A stretch of DNA of 64,000 nucleotides from Verrucomicrobiota bacterium (GTDB lineage Bacteria; Verrucomicrobiota; Verrucomicrobiia; Chthoniobacterales; Chthoniobacteraceae): contig VFJQ01000052.1 of the NCBI GenBank assembly GCA_009885995.1, positions 40,971-104,970 of the forward strand. Reading direction: 5' to 3'. How positions within the stretch are numbered: position 1 is the stretch's first letter; each line of letters starts with the position of its first letter. Shown here one piece after another: positions 54,923 to 63,727 of this stretch. The position numbers and the translations under genes are program-made. The notes beneath the pieces are model-generated. The model was not told the DNA's origin, did no database searches, and saw only the letters and a program-made list of their open reading frames with translations.

Positions 54923-56442
54923 GGCTCGAAACAATGCCCGGACATCGCGCGCGGCTCAATGCTCGCGGGAACAAACTCCATCAGCGGCAACAGCGAGCGA
55001 GCGTCGATCCCCGGCGCGACTTCGCGCAGTTCCAGCCCGCCACGCGTGAGCGCGAAGACCGCGCGCTCGGTGACGTAGAGCACCTCCTGCCCGCGCGCGA
55101 CCGCGGACGGGCCGTGAAAGCACACTTGCTGCACGCGCCGCACAAACTTCGCGTGCTGCCCCTCGCGCACGATGCGCAGCGCGCCGTCCTCCACAACCAC
55201 CGCGAGATTGCCCGCGCGGAAGGTGCAGCAGAAGACCACGCGCTTCGCGTTCTGCGCGATGTTCATAAATCCACCGACGCCGGCGAAACGGCCCGCGAAT
55301 GTGCTCACGTTCACGCTGCCTTCCGCATCCACCTCGACCGCACCGAGCACGCCCACGTCGAGTCCACCGCCTTCGTAGAAATCGAACTGCGCTGGCTGAT
55401 CGACGACCGCTTCCGGATGATGCGCGCAGCCGAAGCTCAAGCCCGACGCTGGCACGCCGCCGATCGGTCCGCTCTCGACGGTGAGCGTGAATTTATCGAA
55501 CCGCCCCGTCTCCGCCGCGACGGCTGCGACGGCTTCCGGCAGGCCGATGCCGAGGTTCACGATGTCGCCGTCGCGGATCTCCATCAACGCTCGCCGGCCG
55601 ATGATCTTCCGTTCCGAAAACGCCAGCGGCGCGAGCGAGCAGCGGCCATTGGCCGAGGTGACGAAGGTCTCGTTGAAGCGCTCGCCGAATGTCTGCCAGT
55701 GCTGCTCCGGTTCCGACACGACGACGAAGTCCACGAGCGCACCCGGCACGCGCACGGCTTTCGGATCAGCGATGCGATCCACGATGCGCTCGACCTGCGC
55801 GATGACGATGCCGCCGTGGTTGCGCGCGGCTTGCGCGATGGGGAGCACTTCGCCGATCAGGCCCTCGCGCTCCATGCTGAGATTGCCGCGACCATCCGCA
55901 CTCGTGGCGCGGATGAAGCCGACGTGGACGGGGAAGGTGCGGTAGCGCAGCCACTCCTCGCTATCGAGCGTCACACGCTCGACCAGCGGTTCGGTGGTTC
56001 GTGCGTTCAAGCGTCCGCCGCCGTGCAGCGGATCGATGAACGTGTTCATGCCAACTTTCGTGAACACACCCGGCCGCTTCGCCGCGATCTCGCGCAGCAG
56101 CACGCAGACGACGCCCTGCGGGAAGTTGTAGGCCTCGATCTCGTTTGCGAGCGCGAGCTTGCCGAGCTTTGGCGCGAGATTCCAGTGGCCACCAATGACG
56201 CGCTTCACGAGGCCGGTATGCGCGAGATGATTCAACCCGCGCTCGCCACGATCGCCCTGCCCAGCGGCGTAGAGCAGCGTGAGGTCGCGCGGCGTCCGCG
56301 TGCGCAGAAAGCGCTGTTCGAGCGCGGACGTGAGCGCCTCGGGATGGCCCGCGCCGACAAAGCCGCCGACCGCCAGCGTCGCGCCGTCCGGGATCGCAGC
56401 CACGGCCTCGGCAGCGCTGACGACGCGCGCCGCCGCTCTCAC
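54919..56442 (-). CDS. Family I CoA-transferase (acetate/propionate/acetoacetate type)
   Basis: The 507-residue protein contains fused alpha and beta halves. The alpha part has DGATLAVGGFVGAGHPEAL and the beta part has GDIVNLGIGLPEAVAAV. The catalytic Glu323 lies in TVESGPIGGVPASG, followed by VDQPAQFDFYEGGGLDVGVL. This is the YdiF/propionate CoA-transferase architecture, in which CoA moves between an acyl-CoA and a free acid through a glutamyl-CoA intermediate. It sits between the SDR dehydrogenase (4-bp overlap upstream) and the thiolase (4-bp overlap downstream). Confidence 0.92.
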   Translation of the reverse strand: MRAAARVVSAAEAVAAIPDGATLAVGGFVGAGHPEALTSALEQRFLRTRTPRDLTLLYAAGQGDRGERGLNHLAHTGLVKRVIGGHWNLAPKLGKLALANEIEAYNFPQGVVCVLLREIAAKRPGVFTKVGMNTFIDPLHGGGRLNARTTEPLVERVTLDSEEWLRYRTFPVHVGFIRATSADGRGNLSMEREGLIGEVLPIAQAARNHGGIVIAQVERIVDRIADPKAVRVPGALVDFVVVSEPEQHWQTFGERFNETFVTSANGRCSLAPLAFSERKIIGRRALMEIRDGDIVNLGIGLPEAVAAVAAETGRFDKFTLTVESGPIGGVPASGLSFGCAHHPEAVVDQPAQFDFYEGGGLDVGVLGAVEVDAEGSVNVSTFAGRFAGVGGFMNIAQNAKRVVFCCTFRAGNLAVVVEDGALRIVREGQHAKFVRRVQQVCFHGPSAVARGQEVLYVTERAVFALTRGGLELREVAPGIDARSLLPLMEFVPASIEPRAMSGHCFEP

Positions 56443-57200
56443 CCGCGCCAGCCTCCGTTGATCTCGATCGTCTGCCCGGTGACGTAGCTCGCGAGCGGCG
56501 AGCAGAGAAAGAGGACGACGTTTGCGACTTCCGTCGGCGTGCCGAGGCGGGCGAGCGGCACGTTTTTGAGCATCTCGGTGCGGACACTCTCGGGGATCGT
56601 CGAGGCCATCGCGGTGTCGATGACGCCGGGCGCGATCGCGTTTGCGCGGATGTGGCGGCGCGCGGCTTCACGACTCACGACGCGCATCATCGCCTGCACG
56701 CCGGCCTTCGCGGACGCGTAGTTGGCCTGGCCGAAGAATCCTTGGATCGCGGCGATACTGCCGACGCTTACGATCGCGCCGCCGTCGCGCATGACTTCGA
56801 GGCCGTGTTTGCAGCAGTGGAAGACGCCTGTGAGATTCACGTCGATGACGGACTGCCATTCGTCGTCGGACATCTTCGCGAGCGTGCGGTCGCGGATGAT
56901 GGCGGCGTTGTTGATGAGGAAATCGATCCCGCCGCTCCGCTCCTTCACCTCACTCATCATCCGCCGCACCGCGTCGGCATCGGCCACGTTTGCCTCGACC
57001 GCGATCGCGGTGTCGGCACGCACGACATTGAGCCTCGTCGCGATCGCCTCCGCATCCGCCGCGCTGCTCCCGATGCCGGGGTGATTCAAAACGACGGCGG
57101 CACCTGCGCGATGAAAGGTGCCCGCGATCTCGGCGCCGATGCCCTGCGAGGCGCCGGTGATGAGCGCAACTTTGCCGGAGAGGTCGATGGCGATGCTCAT
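56439..57200 (-). CDS. Short-chain dehydrogenase, 3-oxoacyl-ACP/acetoacetyl-CoA reductase type
   Basis: The 253-residue SDR from the ATG at 57200 has the cofactor motif ALITGASQGIGAEI, LINNAAIIRDRTLAKMSDDE, the catalytic Ser in VSVGSIAA, and YASAK. The ending GGAIV...YVTGQTIEINGG is typical of FabG-like enzymes. The Pro-x-Ile-Arg-Asp-type loop (IIRDRT) is like acetoacetyl-CoA/3-ketoacyl reductases. Coupling to a CoA-transferase and a thiolase suggests it acts on 3-hydroxybutyryl-CoA or acetoacetyl-CoA, rather than in core fatty-acid synthesis. It is divergent from mtnA with a 76-bp gap. Confidence 0.9.
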   Translation of the reverse strand: MSIAIDLSGKVALITGASQGIGAEIAGTFHRAGAAVVLNHPGIGSSAADAEAIATRLNVVRADTAIAVEANVADADAVRRMMSEVKERSGGIDFLINNAAIIRDRTLAKMSDDEWQSVIDVNLTGVFHCCKHGLEVMRDGGAIVSVGSIAAIQGFFGQANYASAKAGVQAMMRVVSREAARRHIRANAIAPGVIDTAMASTIPESVRTEMLKNVPLARLGTPTEVANVVLFLCSPLASYVTGQTIEINGGWRG

Positions 57201-57276
57201 GGGAAGAAAGCACGCGTTGTTTCCATCCAGCCCGCGCTCGACAAGCACGAATGCGCCGCGTTCGACTGCCGCAGCC

Positions 57277-58374
57277 ATGAAAGTCCACGGCCGACACTAT
57301 CGAACCATCTGGCTGAAAGTCGGCGACGCGCGCACGGTGCAACTCATCGACCAGCGCGCGCTGCCGCACGAGTTCATCGTCGAGGAAGTGCGCACCGTCG
57401 CCGAAGCTGCGCGCGCGATCGCCGAGATGCACGTTCGTGGCGCGGGGCTCATCGGCGCGACTGCGGGCTACGGGATGTATCTCGCTGCGATCGAGTCCAC
57501 CGACCCCGACTGGTTGCGTCGTGCGTGCGAGACGTTGAAAGCCACACGCCCGACAGCGGTGAATCTCGCTTGGGCCGTAGATCGCCAACTCGCGGCGATC
57601 CTTTCCGCCGCCGACAAAGTCGCCGCCGCCCGCGCCACCGCCGCGCAGATCGCGGATGAAGACGCCGACTTCTGCCGCCGCCTCGGCGAGCACGGTCTGC
57701 CGCTCATCGCCGCGATCAGCGTGCGCAAGGCCGGCGCGCCCGTGAACATCCTCACGCATTGCAACGCCGGCTGGCTCGCCTTCGTGGATCACGGCTCCGC
57801 CACCGCGCCCATCTACGCCGCGCACGATGCCGGCCTCGCCGTCCACGTCTGGGTCGATGAAACACGCCCGCGCAACCAGGGCTCAAAGCTCACTGCGTGG
57901 GAACTCGCCCAGCACGGTGTCCCGCACACGCTCATCGTGGACAACGCTGGCGGCTACCTCATGCAGCGCGGCGAAGTGGACCTCGTCCTCGTCGGCACCG
58001 ACCGCACCACGCGCACCGGCGACGTGGCCAACAAGATCGGCACATATCTGAAAGCCCTCGCCGCCCACGACAACGCCGTCCCTTTCTACGTCGCGCTCCC
58101 GTCGTCGTCGTTCGATTGGCAAATGCGCGATGGCCTGCGCGAGATCCCGATCGAGGACCGCGGCGCCGCGGAGGTGAAGCTTATCGACGGCTGGCGCGAC
58201 GGCGCGCGCGCCGAAGTCCTCATCGCCCCTACCGACAGCCCCGCGGCCAATCCCGGCTTCGACATCACTCCCTCCCGTCTCGTCACCGCCCTCATCACCG
58301 AGCGCGGCGTCTGCGCGGCGAGCGAAGCCGCGATCACCGCGCTCTTCCCCGAGCACGCGGTTCAGAGCCGGTAG
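57277..58374 (+). CDS. mtnA: S-methyl-5-thioribose-1-phosphate isomerase
   Basis: MtnA converts methylthioribose 1-phosphate to methylthioribulose 1-phosphate in methionine salvage. The 365-residue product has MHVRGAGLIGATAGYGMYLA, the catalytic Cys162 in NILTHCNAGWLAFV, ETRPRNQGSKLTAWEL, and the catalytic Asp242 in VGTDRTTRTGDVANKIGTY. The usual ATAAYG segment is slightly altered (GATAGYG), and a related role as 5-deoxyribose-1-phosphate isomerase cannot be excluded. No other methionine-salvage gene is adjacent and no SAM riboswitch is recognisable upstream. Its end overlaps the convergent NYN-like gene by 13 bp. Confidence 0.93.
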   Translation: MKVHGRHYRTIWLKVGDARTVQLIDQRALPHEFIVEEVRTVAEAARAIAEMHVRGAGLIGATAGYGMYLAAIESTDPDWLRRACETLKATRPTAVNLAWAVDRQLAAILSAADKVAAARATAAQIADEDADFCRRLGEHGLPLIAAISVRKAGAPVNILTHCNAGWLAFVDHGSATAPIYAAHDAGLAVHVWVDETRPRNQGSKLTAWELAQHGVPHTLIVDNAGGYLMQRGEVDLVLVGTDRTTRTGDVANKIGTYLKALAAHDNAVPFYVALPSSSFDWQMRDGLREIPIEDRGAAEVKLIDGWRDGARAEVLIAPTDSPAANPGFDITPSRLVTALITERGVCAASEAAITALFPEHAVQSR

Positions 58375-58970
58375 GTCACCGTTTCCTTCTCGTCGATCCC
58401 CAGCTTGTCCGCTTCTTCTAGCGCCACGATGAGGCGGCCGACTTCGCCGTCCGACAGTTGTTTGTTGAACAGAGCAGCGAGACTCGAAGCCAGCGTCTTC
58501 CGCTTTCGCGGCCGTGACTTCTCCATTCTGGTCAAGTGAGCGATCGCGCGCTCGACGCGCCCTTCTGCCGCCGCCGGCACAGGCTCCCCTTTCAGAATCG
58601 TCGCCAGCCTCGGCACCTCCTCGGAACGTCGTGCGAACACCTTCCGGCTCTTCAGGTGTGCGATCAGCGGATCGAACCCCTTGTCCTTTGAGATGATGTG
58701 GATGTAGGCCTTTGGATCCTCCGCGCTGATCCGGCCCGCGTAGAAGGCGACGTGAAAATCCAGCGCATTCTTGCCGTGTCCCGAGATTGTGATGAGTTCG
58801 ATCTGCCCGCGATGCACCAGCAACTTTTGCACATCTTCCACGGGGAGCTTCGTCGTCTGCTCGCCCAGAAAGACGACCACCTTCACCGGCAAATCTCCGA
58901 TTTCTCCAGGGTCCAGCGCGTGGACGTTCTCGTGGTCGATGAGGATGTATTGAGTCCGCGGTGTGTCCAT
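58362..58970 (-). CDS. NYN/PIN-like domain protein
   Basis: The 202-residue product from the ATG at 58970 has a PIN-like core: YILIDHENVHALDP (first acidic cluster), VVVFLGEQTTKL, IELITISGHGKNALDFHVAF (second acidic site) and IHIISKDKGFDPLIAHLKSR (third). This order is that of NYN/PIN-type nucleases, usually RNases. A basic linker (RKRKTLASSL) and a helical C-terminal domain (about 150-200) follow. No antitoxin-like partner gene is visible. Ribonuclease activity is inferred from the fold only. Confidence 0.8.
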   Translation of the reverse strand: MDTPRTQYILIDHENVHALDPGEIGDLPVKVVVFLGEQTTKLPVEDVQKLLVHRGQIELITISGHGKNALDFHVAFYAGRISAEDPKAYIHIISKDKGFDPLIAHLKSRKVFARRSEEVPRLATILKGEPVPAAAEGRVERAIAHLTRMEKSRPRKRKTLASSLAALFNKQLSDGEVGRLIVALEEADKLGIDEKETVTYRL

Positions 58971-59160
58971 GCACGTTGAATGGCTGAACGTGCGCGGTTT
59001 TGTAAAGCGCCGCTGCGGCGGTGCGTTGTGTATGCCGCCGACGTCGGCGGCGGCCGGTGGACTTACTCGACATCGAAACAAAAAACGGCCTAAAGAAACG
59101 AGTGGCGGAAAATAATACGTGTGCGTAAAACTCCGACCGCAACCCACGAACCTCCTCGCC

Positions 59161-60723
59161 ATGAAATCTCTCGCTCTCCTCGCCCTCGCCGGACTCACCG
59201 TTCCCGCTTTCGCCCAAGACTGGCCCTCATGGGGCGGCAGCGATCCGGGGCGGAATATGTATTCACCCGCCAAGGGCTTCCCCGCGAAGTTCAACACGGG
59301 CAAGTTCAAGCCGAACTCCGAGGAGATCGACATGGCGACGACGGAGAATGTGAAGTGGGCGGTGAAGCTCGGGTCGCAGACTTACGGCAATACGGTCGTC
59401 GCGAGCGGGAAGGTGCTCGTCGGCACGAACAACGCGACGCCGCGCGATGAGCGGTTCAAGGACGACAAGTCGGTGCTGATCGCCTTCGATGAATACACGG
59501 GCGGCTTCCTCTGGCAGCTCACGGTGCCGAAGCTTGCGTCGGGGAAGGTGAACGACTGGGAATATCTCGGCCTGCTCGCGTCGCCGTTCGTGGAAGGCGA
59601 CAAGGTTTATATCGTCACGAGCCGCTGCGAGGTGCTGTGCCTCGATCTCAACGGGCAATCGAACGGCAACCAGGGGTTCGCAGACGAAGGCCAATACATG
59701 CCAGGGCCGGGCAAGCCGAAGGTCGAAGTGACGCCGAAGGACGCGGACATTTTGTGGAAATACGACATGATGGATGAACTCGGCGTCTTCCCGCACAACG
59801 CGGCGAACTGCTCGGTCATCGTGCTCGACGACAAAATTTTCGTCTGCACCAGCAACGGCCAGGACTGGACGCATGTGAACATCCCGTCGCCGAACTCGCC
59901 GAGCTTCATCATGCTCGACAAAAAGACCGGCGAACTCCTCGCCGAGGACGACGCGAAGATCGGCCCGAACATCAAACACGGCCAGTGGACCTCGCCCTCG
60001 ATCGGCACGGTGAACGGCAAGACGCAGGTTTATTTCGGCGGCGGCGACGGCGTGCTCTACGCCTTCGACACCGTGCCCTCGAAGGAAGGCGACACCGACT
60101 GGATGAAGAAGGTGTGGTGGTTCGACTGCGTGCCCGACGAATACAAGACCGACAAGGCCGGCAAGCCGATCAAGTATCCCGCCGCGGAAGGCCCGAGCGA
60201 AATCAACTCGACGCCCGTCTTCTACAAAAACCGCGTCTATGTCGCGATCGGCCAGGACCCCGAGCACGGCGAAGGCGTGGGCCGTTTGCTCTGCATCGAC
60301 CCGACGAAGACCGGCGAGGTGACGAAGACCGCGCTGATCTGGGACTTCAAAGAAATCCACCGCTCGATCTCCACGGTCTCGATCGACCCGACGAATGGCC
60401 TACTCTTCATCGCCGACTTCAGCGGTTTCGTCTTCTGCCTCGACGCGGAGAACGGCAAAAAAATGTGGGAGCACGACATGCAGGCGCACATGTGGGGCAG
60501 CACGTTCGTGGTCGATGGGAAAGTGTATGTCGGCGACGAAGACGGCGACGCCGTGGTGCTCGCGAGCGCGAAGGAAAAGAAAGTGCTCAGCGAAGTGAAC
60601 GTCGGCGCGCCGATCTACAGCACCGTCATCCCCGCCAACGGCACGCTCTACCTCGCGTCGCAGACGCATCTCTTCGCCATCGCCGAAGGCGCCAAGCCGG
60701 TCGCGGCGGGCGCGAAGAAGTAG
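59161..60723 (+). CDS. Secreted PQQ-like beta-propeller protein
   Basis: The 520-residue protein has a signal peptide (MKSLALLALAGLTVPAFAQD) and opens with WPSWGGSDPGRNMYS, as in PQQ-dependent dehydrogenase-like proteins. Repeated blades follow: VLIAFDEYTGGFLWQLTVPK, SFIMLDKKTGELLAEDD, LLCIDPTKTG and FVFCLDAENGKKMWEHDM. The count and spacing suggest a seven- or eight-bladed propeller. Residues that ligate Ca2+/PQQ in true alcohol dehydrogenases are not evident, so enzyme activity is uncertain. It is followed after 24 bp by an MFS transporter and then an adenylate-forming enzyme. Confidence 0.82.
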   Translation: MKSLALLALAGLTVPAFAQDWPSWGGSDPGRNMYSPAKGFPAKFNTGKFKPNSEEIDMATTENVKWAVKLGSQTYGNTVVASGKVLVGTNNATPRDERFKDDKSVLIAFDEYTGGFLWQLTVPKLASGKVNDWEYLGLLASPFVEGDKVYIVTSRCEVLCLDLNGQSNGNQGFADEGQYMPGPGKPKVEVTPKDADILWKYDMMDELGVFPHNAANCSVIVLDDKIFVCTSNGQDWTHVNIPSPNSPSFIMLDKKTGELLAEDDAKIGPNIKHGQWTSPSIGTVNGKTQVYFGGGDGVLYAFDTVPSKEGDTDWMKKVWWFDCVPDEYKTDKAGKPIKYPAAEGPSEINSTPVFYKNRVYVAIGQDPEHGEGVGRLLCIDPTKTGEVTKTALIWDFKEIHRSISTVSIDPTNGLLFIADFSGFVFCLDAENGKKMWEHDMQAHMWGSTFVVDGKVYVGDEDGDAVVLASAKEKKVLSEVNVGAPIYSTVIPANGTLYLASQTHLFAIAEGAKPVAAGAKK

Positions 60724-60747
60724 GCTCACCTCGACCCGACCAAGCCA

Positions 60748-62220
60748 ATGTCCTCCAGTCCCGGCGGTCTCACCCGCACTCAATGGCTGATCTGCATCAT
60801 CGCGTCGATCGGCTTTGCCTTCGACATCTACGAGCTGCTCATGCTGCCGCTCATTGTGAAGCCGGCGCTCGCCGCGCTCGGCGGGCTGGGGCCGGACGGC
60901 CTGCCGTTGCTCGTGCCGGGGTCAAAGGAGTTCACGAGTTGGGCGCGGTTGCTGTTCTTCGTGCCGGCGCTCGCGGGTGGTGTGTTCGGATTGCTTGGCG
61001 GTTATCTCACCGATTTGCTCGGACGCCGGCGGGTGCTCACTTTTAGCATTCTGCTCTACGCCTTTGCGGCGTGCGCGGCGGGTTTTTCGACGAATCTCTA
61101 CCAACTGCTTTTCTTCCGCTGCCTCGTGTTCATCGGCGTCTGCGTCGAGTTCGTCGCGGCGGTGGCGTGGCTGGCGGAGCTGTTCAAGGACCCGCATCAG
61201 CGCGAGAAAGTGCTCGGTTACACGCAGGCGTTTTCATCGGTCGGCGGGCTGCTCGTGGCGGCGGCGAATGTGCTCGCGGCGAAGTGGGCGCTCGATCTTC
61301 CCGCCATCCACGGCGGGCATGAGGCGTGGCGTTACACGCTCATCTCCGGCGTCATCCCGGCGCTGCCGTTGATTCTCATCCGACCCTTCCTGCCCGAGTC
61401 GCCGGAGTGGGAAAAGAAACGTGCAGCGGGCCAACTCAGGCGCCCGAGCATCGCGGAGCTTTTTTCACCCGAGCTGCGCAAGACCACGATCCTGACCACG
61501 CTCGTCTTCGCCGCGAGCTACGGCATCGCCTTCGGCGCGATCCAGCAGCTCCCGCAAATCATCGGCGCGCAGCGCATCGGCACACCGGAGCAGGCGGGTC
61601 ACGCCGCGATGATCGAGACGGCGAAAGCCGCCGTGGGCAAAGTGGTGGCCGAGGCGAAAGCAGCGGGCAAACCCGAAGTGCCCGCGGGCAAGAAACGCCA
61701 ACTCGGCGGCAATGCGAGCGACGAGGCCGTCGCGAAAGTGACGTTCTGGCAAGAGATCGGCGGCATGGTCGGGCGCGTCCTGCTCGCCATGCTCGCGGTC
61801 GTCATCGTCAGCCGGCGCGCGCTGTTCCGCGTGTTCCAGATCCCGTCGTTGTTTTTCGTGCCGCTCCTTTTCTGGTGGATCTCCACGCAACTCGGAAATG
61901 CCGACAGCATCGGCGCGGTCAAGATCGGCATCTTCATCGCCGGCTTGCTGACCGTCGCACAGTTCAGCTTTTGGGGAAATTACATCCCGCTCGTTTTCCC
62001 GATGCACCTGCGCGGCACGGGCGAGAGCTTCGCCGCGAACATCGGCGGACGCATCATCGGCACTGCCGCCGCGTGGTTCACGCTCACGCTCGCCGCTTCC
62101 GACAAACCCGCCCCGGCGAAGATCGCCATCGTCGGCGCTTGCGTCGCCGGCGCGTATGCGCTCGTCGGTGCGATCCTCACGCAATTCCTGCCCGAGCCGA
62201 AGCCGGACACGACCGAATAG
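60748..62220 (+). CDS. MFS transporter
   Basis: The 490-residue inner-membrane protein has 12 predicted helices and an MFS motif A, GGYLTDLLGRRRVLTF, after helix 2. A long helix-loop insertion sits in the central loop (about 270-330: AKAAVGKVVAEAKAAGKPEV). It opens with IASIGFAFDIYELLMLPLIV, and its ESPEWEKKRAAGQL segment resembles sugar/aromatic-acid transporters. The substrate is unknown. Position between the propeller protein and the adenylate-forming enzyme suggests that a metabolite is imported and activated by its neighbours. Confidence 0.88.
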   Translation: MSSSPGGLTRTQWLICIIASIGFAFDIYELLMLPLIVKPALAALGGLGPDGLPLLVPGSKEFTSWARLLFFVPALAGGVFGLLGGYLTDLLGRRRVLTFSILLYAFAACAAGFSTNLYQLLFFRCLVFIGVCVEFVAAVAWLAELFKDPHQREKVLGYTQAFSSVGGLLVAAANVLAAKWALDLPAIHGGHEAWRYTLISGVIPALPLILIRPFLPESPEWEKKRAAGQLRRPSIAELFSPELRKTTILTTLVFAASYGIAFGAIQQLPQIIGAQRIGTPEQAGHAAMIETAKAAVGKVVAEAKAAGKPEVPAGKKRQLGGNASDEAVAKVTFWQEIGGMVGRVLLAMLAVVIVSRRALFRVFQIPSLFFVPLLFWWISTQLGNADSIGAVKIGIFIAGLLTVAQFSFWGNYIPLVFPMHLRGTGESFAANIGGRIIGTAAAWFTLTLAASDKPAPAKIAIVGACVAGAYALVGAILTQFLPEPKPDTTE

Positions 62221-62243
62221 CCCCATTTCACCTCGACCCAGCC

Positions 62244-63311
62244 ATGACCCAACTCACACCCGAACAAGCCCAGGCCCAACTCGAAGCGCATCTCCAGGAG
62301 ATCATCGCGTGGCATTTCTCGCCGGAAACCGGCTGTCCGTTCTGGCTCGAATGGGCGTCGAAAAACTTCGACCCGCGCGCAGAGATCAAGAGCTTCGCCG
62401 ACATGGTAAAGTTCCCGCATTTCGAAGACGAATGGTTGCGCGACTTGCAGCCCGAGGTCTGGGTGCCTGCAGAGTTCAAAGGCAAGCCCTTCAACATCTT
62501 CGAGACCGGCGGCACGACCGGCATGCCCAAGCAGCGCATCGGCTGGGAGGACTACAAGACCGACTACTCCGAGTTCAGCGACAAGATCGCCGACGAACAT
62601 TTCCCGCGCGGCGGCGCGTGGCTGATGATGGGCCCGACCGGCCCGCGCCGGCTGCGTCTCGCGATCGAGCACCTCGCGCACGTGCGCGGATCGAGCTGCT
62701 ACTTCATCGACCTCGACCCGCGCTTCGTGAAGAAGCTAATCGGCAACAAGCAGTTTGAAGTCGCGAAGCAATACATGGAGCATGTCGTCGATCAGGCCGC
62801 GATGATCCTGAAGAACCGCAAAGTCAGCGGCCTCTTCACCACGCCGAAGCTGCTCGAAGCGCTCGCCGAGAAAGTGGACATCTTCGAAGCCGGCATCCGC
62901 GGCGTCTTCTGCGGCGGCACCACGATGCTGCCGCAATACGTGCGCTTCATCGTCGAGGAAGTGCTCGAAAATCGAGTCGGCTTTTACCCCACCTACGGCA
63001 ACACGCTCATGGGTCTCGCCGCCAGCGTGCCGCTCACGCCCGAGGACAATTTCTCGATCACCTACTACGCGCCGCAGCCACGCGCCGTGCTGCGCGTCGT
63101 CGATCCGAAGGACACGGCGAAGACCGTCGATTACGACACGTGGGGCCGCGTCGAACTCACGACAATGACGAAGGAATTCTTCATGCCCCGCTTCCTCGAG
63201 CGCGACGAAGCCCTGCGCCGCAAACCGCGCGCACCCTACGCGTGGGACGGCGTCGCCGAAGTGCGACCGTTCGGCGCGATGGAGAAAACGATCGTCGAAG
63301 GCGTTTACTGA
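62244..63311 (+). CDS. Adenylate-forming enzyme (EhpF / acyl-CoA-ligase-like, short form)
   Basis: The 355-residue protein contains the phosphate-binding motif FETGGTTGMPKQRI, then MMGPTGPRRLR, IRGVFCGGTTMLPQY, GFYPTYGNTLMGLA and the following acidic/Arg-containing DYDTWGRVELTTMTKE. These correspond to the A3, A4, A5 and A7 motifs of ANL enzymes. The usual C-terminal lid of about 110 residues with the A10 Lys is missing, as in EhpF-like and some phenazine/F390-type proteins. It probably adenylates a carboxylic acid, perhaps one brought in by the MFS transporter 23 bp upstream. Confidence 0.83.
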   Translation: MTQLTPEQAQAQLEAHLQEIIAWHFSPETGCPFWLEWASKNFDPRAEIKSFADMVKFPHFEDEWLRDLQPEVWVPAEFKGKPFNIFETGGTTGMPKQRIGWEDYKTDYSEFSDKIADEHFPRGGAWLMMGPTGPRRLRLAIEHLAHVRGSSCYFIDLDPRFVKKLIGNKQFEVAKQYMEHVVDQAAMILKNRKVSGLFTTPKLLEALAEKVDIFEAGIRGVFCGGTTMLPQYVRFIVEEVLENRVGFYPTYGNTLMGLAASVPLTPEDNFSITYYAPQPRAVLRVVDPKDTAKTVDYDTWGRVELTTMTKEFFMPRFLERDEALRRKPRAPYAWDGVAEVRPFGAMEKTIVEGVY

Positions 63312-63327
63312 GCGTCCTGACCGGCAA

Positions 63328-63727
63328 TCAAGCGGCGTGCAATTCCAGTGCGTGCATCGGCGGCGCCTGGAGCGCACGGCACACGGTGTCGCGGAGCTCG
63401 GTGACGGTGAATAGCTTGGCGAGCACGTCGAACGGCTCCGTGGTTTTGATCGGTTCATTCGAACTGGCCATCAGGACGTCAGGGATCGATGGGTGAAGCG
63501 CCGCGCCGCGCGCGGCTAGTTCGTCGCCGCGCATTCCGCGCATCTTGACTTGGCAGAGGCGGAGATCGATCCCCTTGATCTTGCTCGCGAGTTGCAACGC
63601 CTCGGCGCCGGTCGTGGCGGTGAGCACGCGATAGCCGACGCGGCAGAGGAGCACGTCGATCAGTTCGCAGAGGGCCTCTGCAGTCGTCCACGAGGAGGAT
63701 GGTTTCAGCGGGAGTGTTTGAATTCAT
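63328..63727 (-). pseudogene. Frameshifted receiver-domain gene lacking its phosphoacceptor Asp
   Basis: From the ATG at 63727 the frame reads MNSNTPAETILLVDD and then breaks near 63684. One base removed joins it to AEALCELIDVLLCRVGYRVL and TATTGAEALQLASKIKG, running to the TGA at 63328. The intact receiver would be about 130 residues. At the phosphoacceptor position Gln stands (RLCQVKMRGM where SDVKMPGM is usual), and the Lys-Pro motif is altered (AKLF). It is therefore a decayed CheY-like gene, not a working regulator. Confidence 0.72.

Noticed and set aside
57201..57276. SAM riboswitch upstream of mtnA
   Set aside because: The gap is only 76 bp, shared with a divergent gene, and shows no SAM-I, SAM-II or SAM-IV core features.
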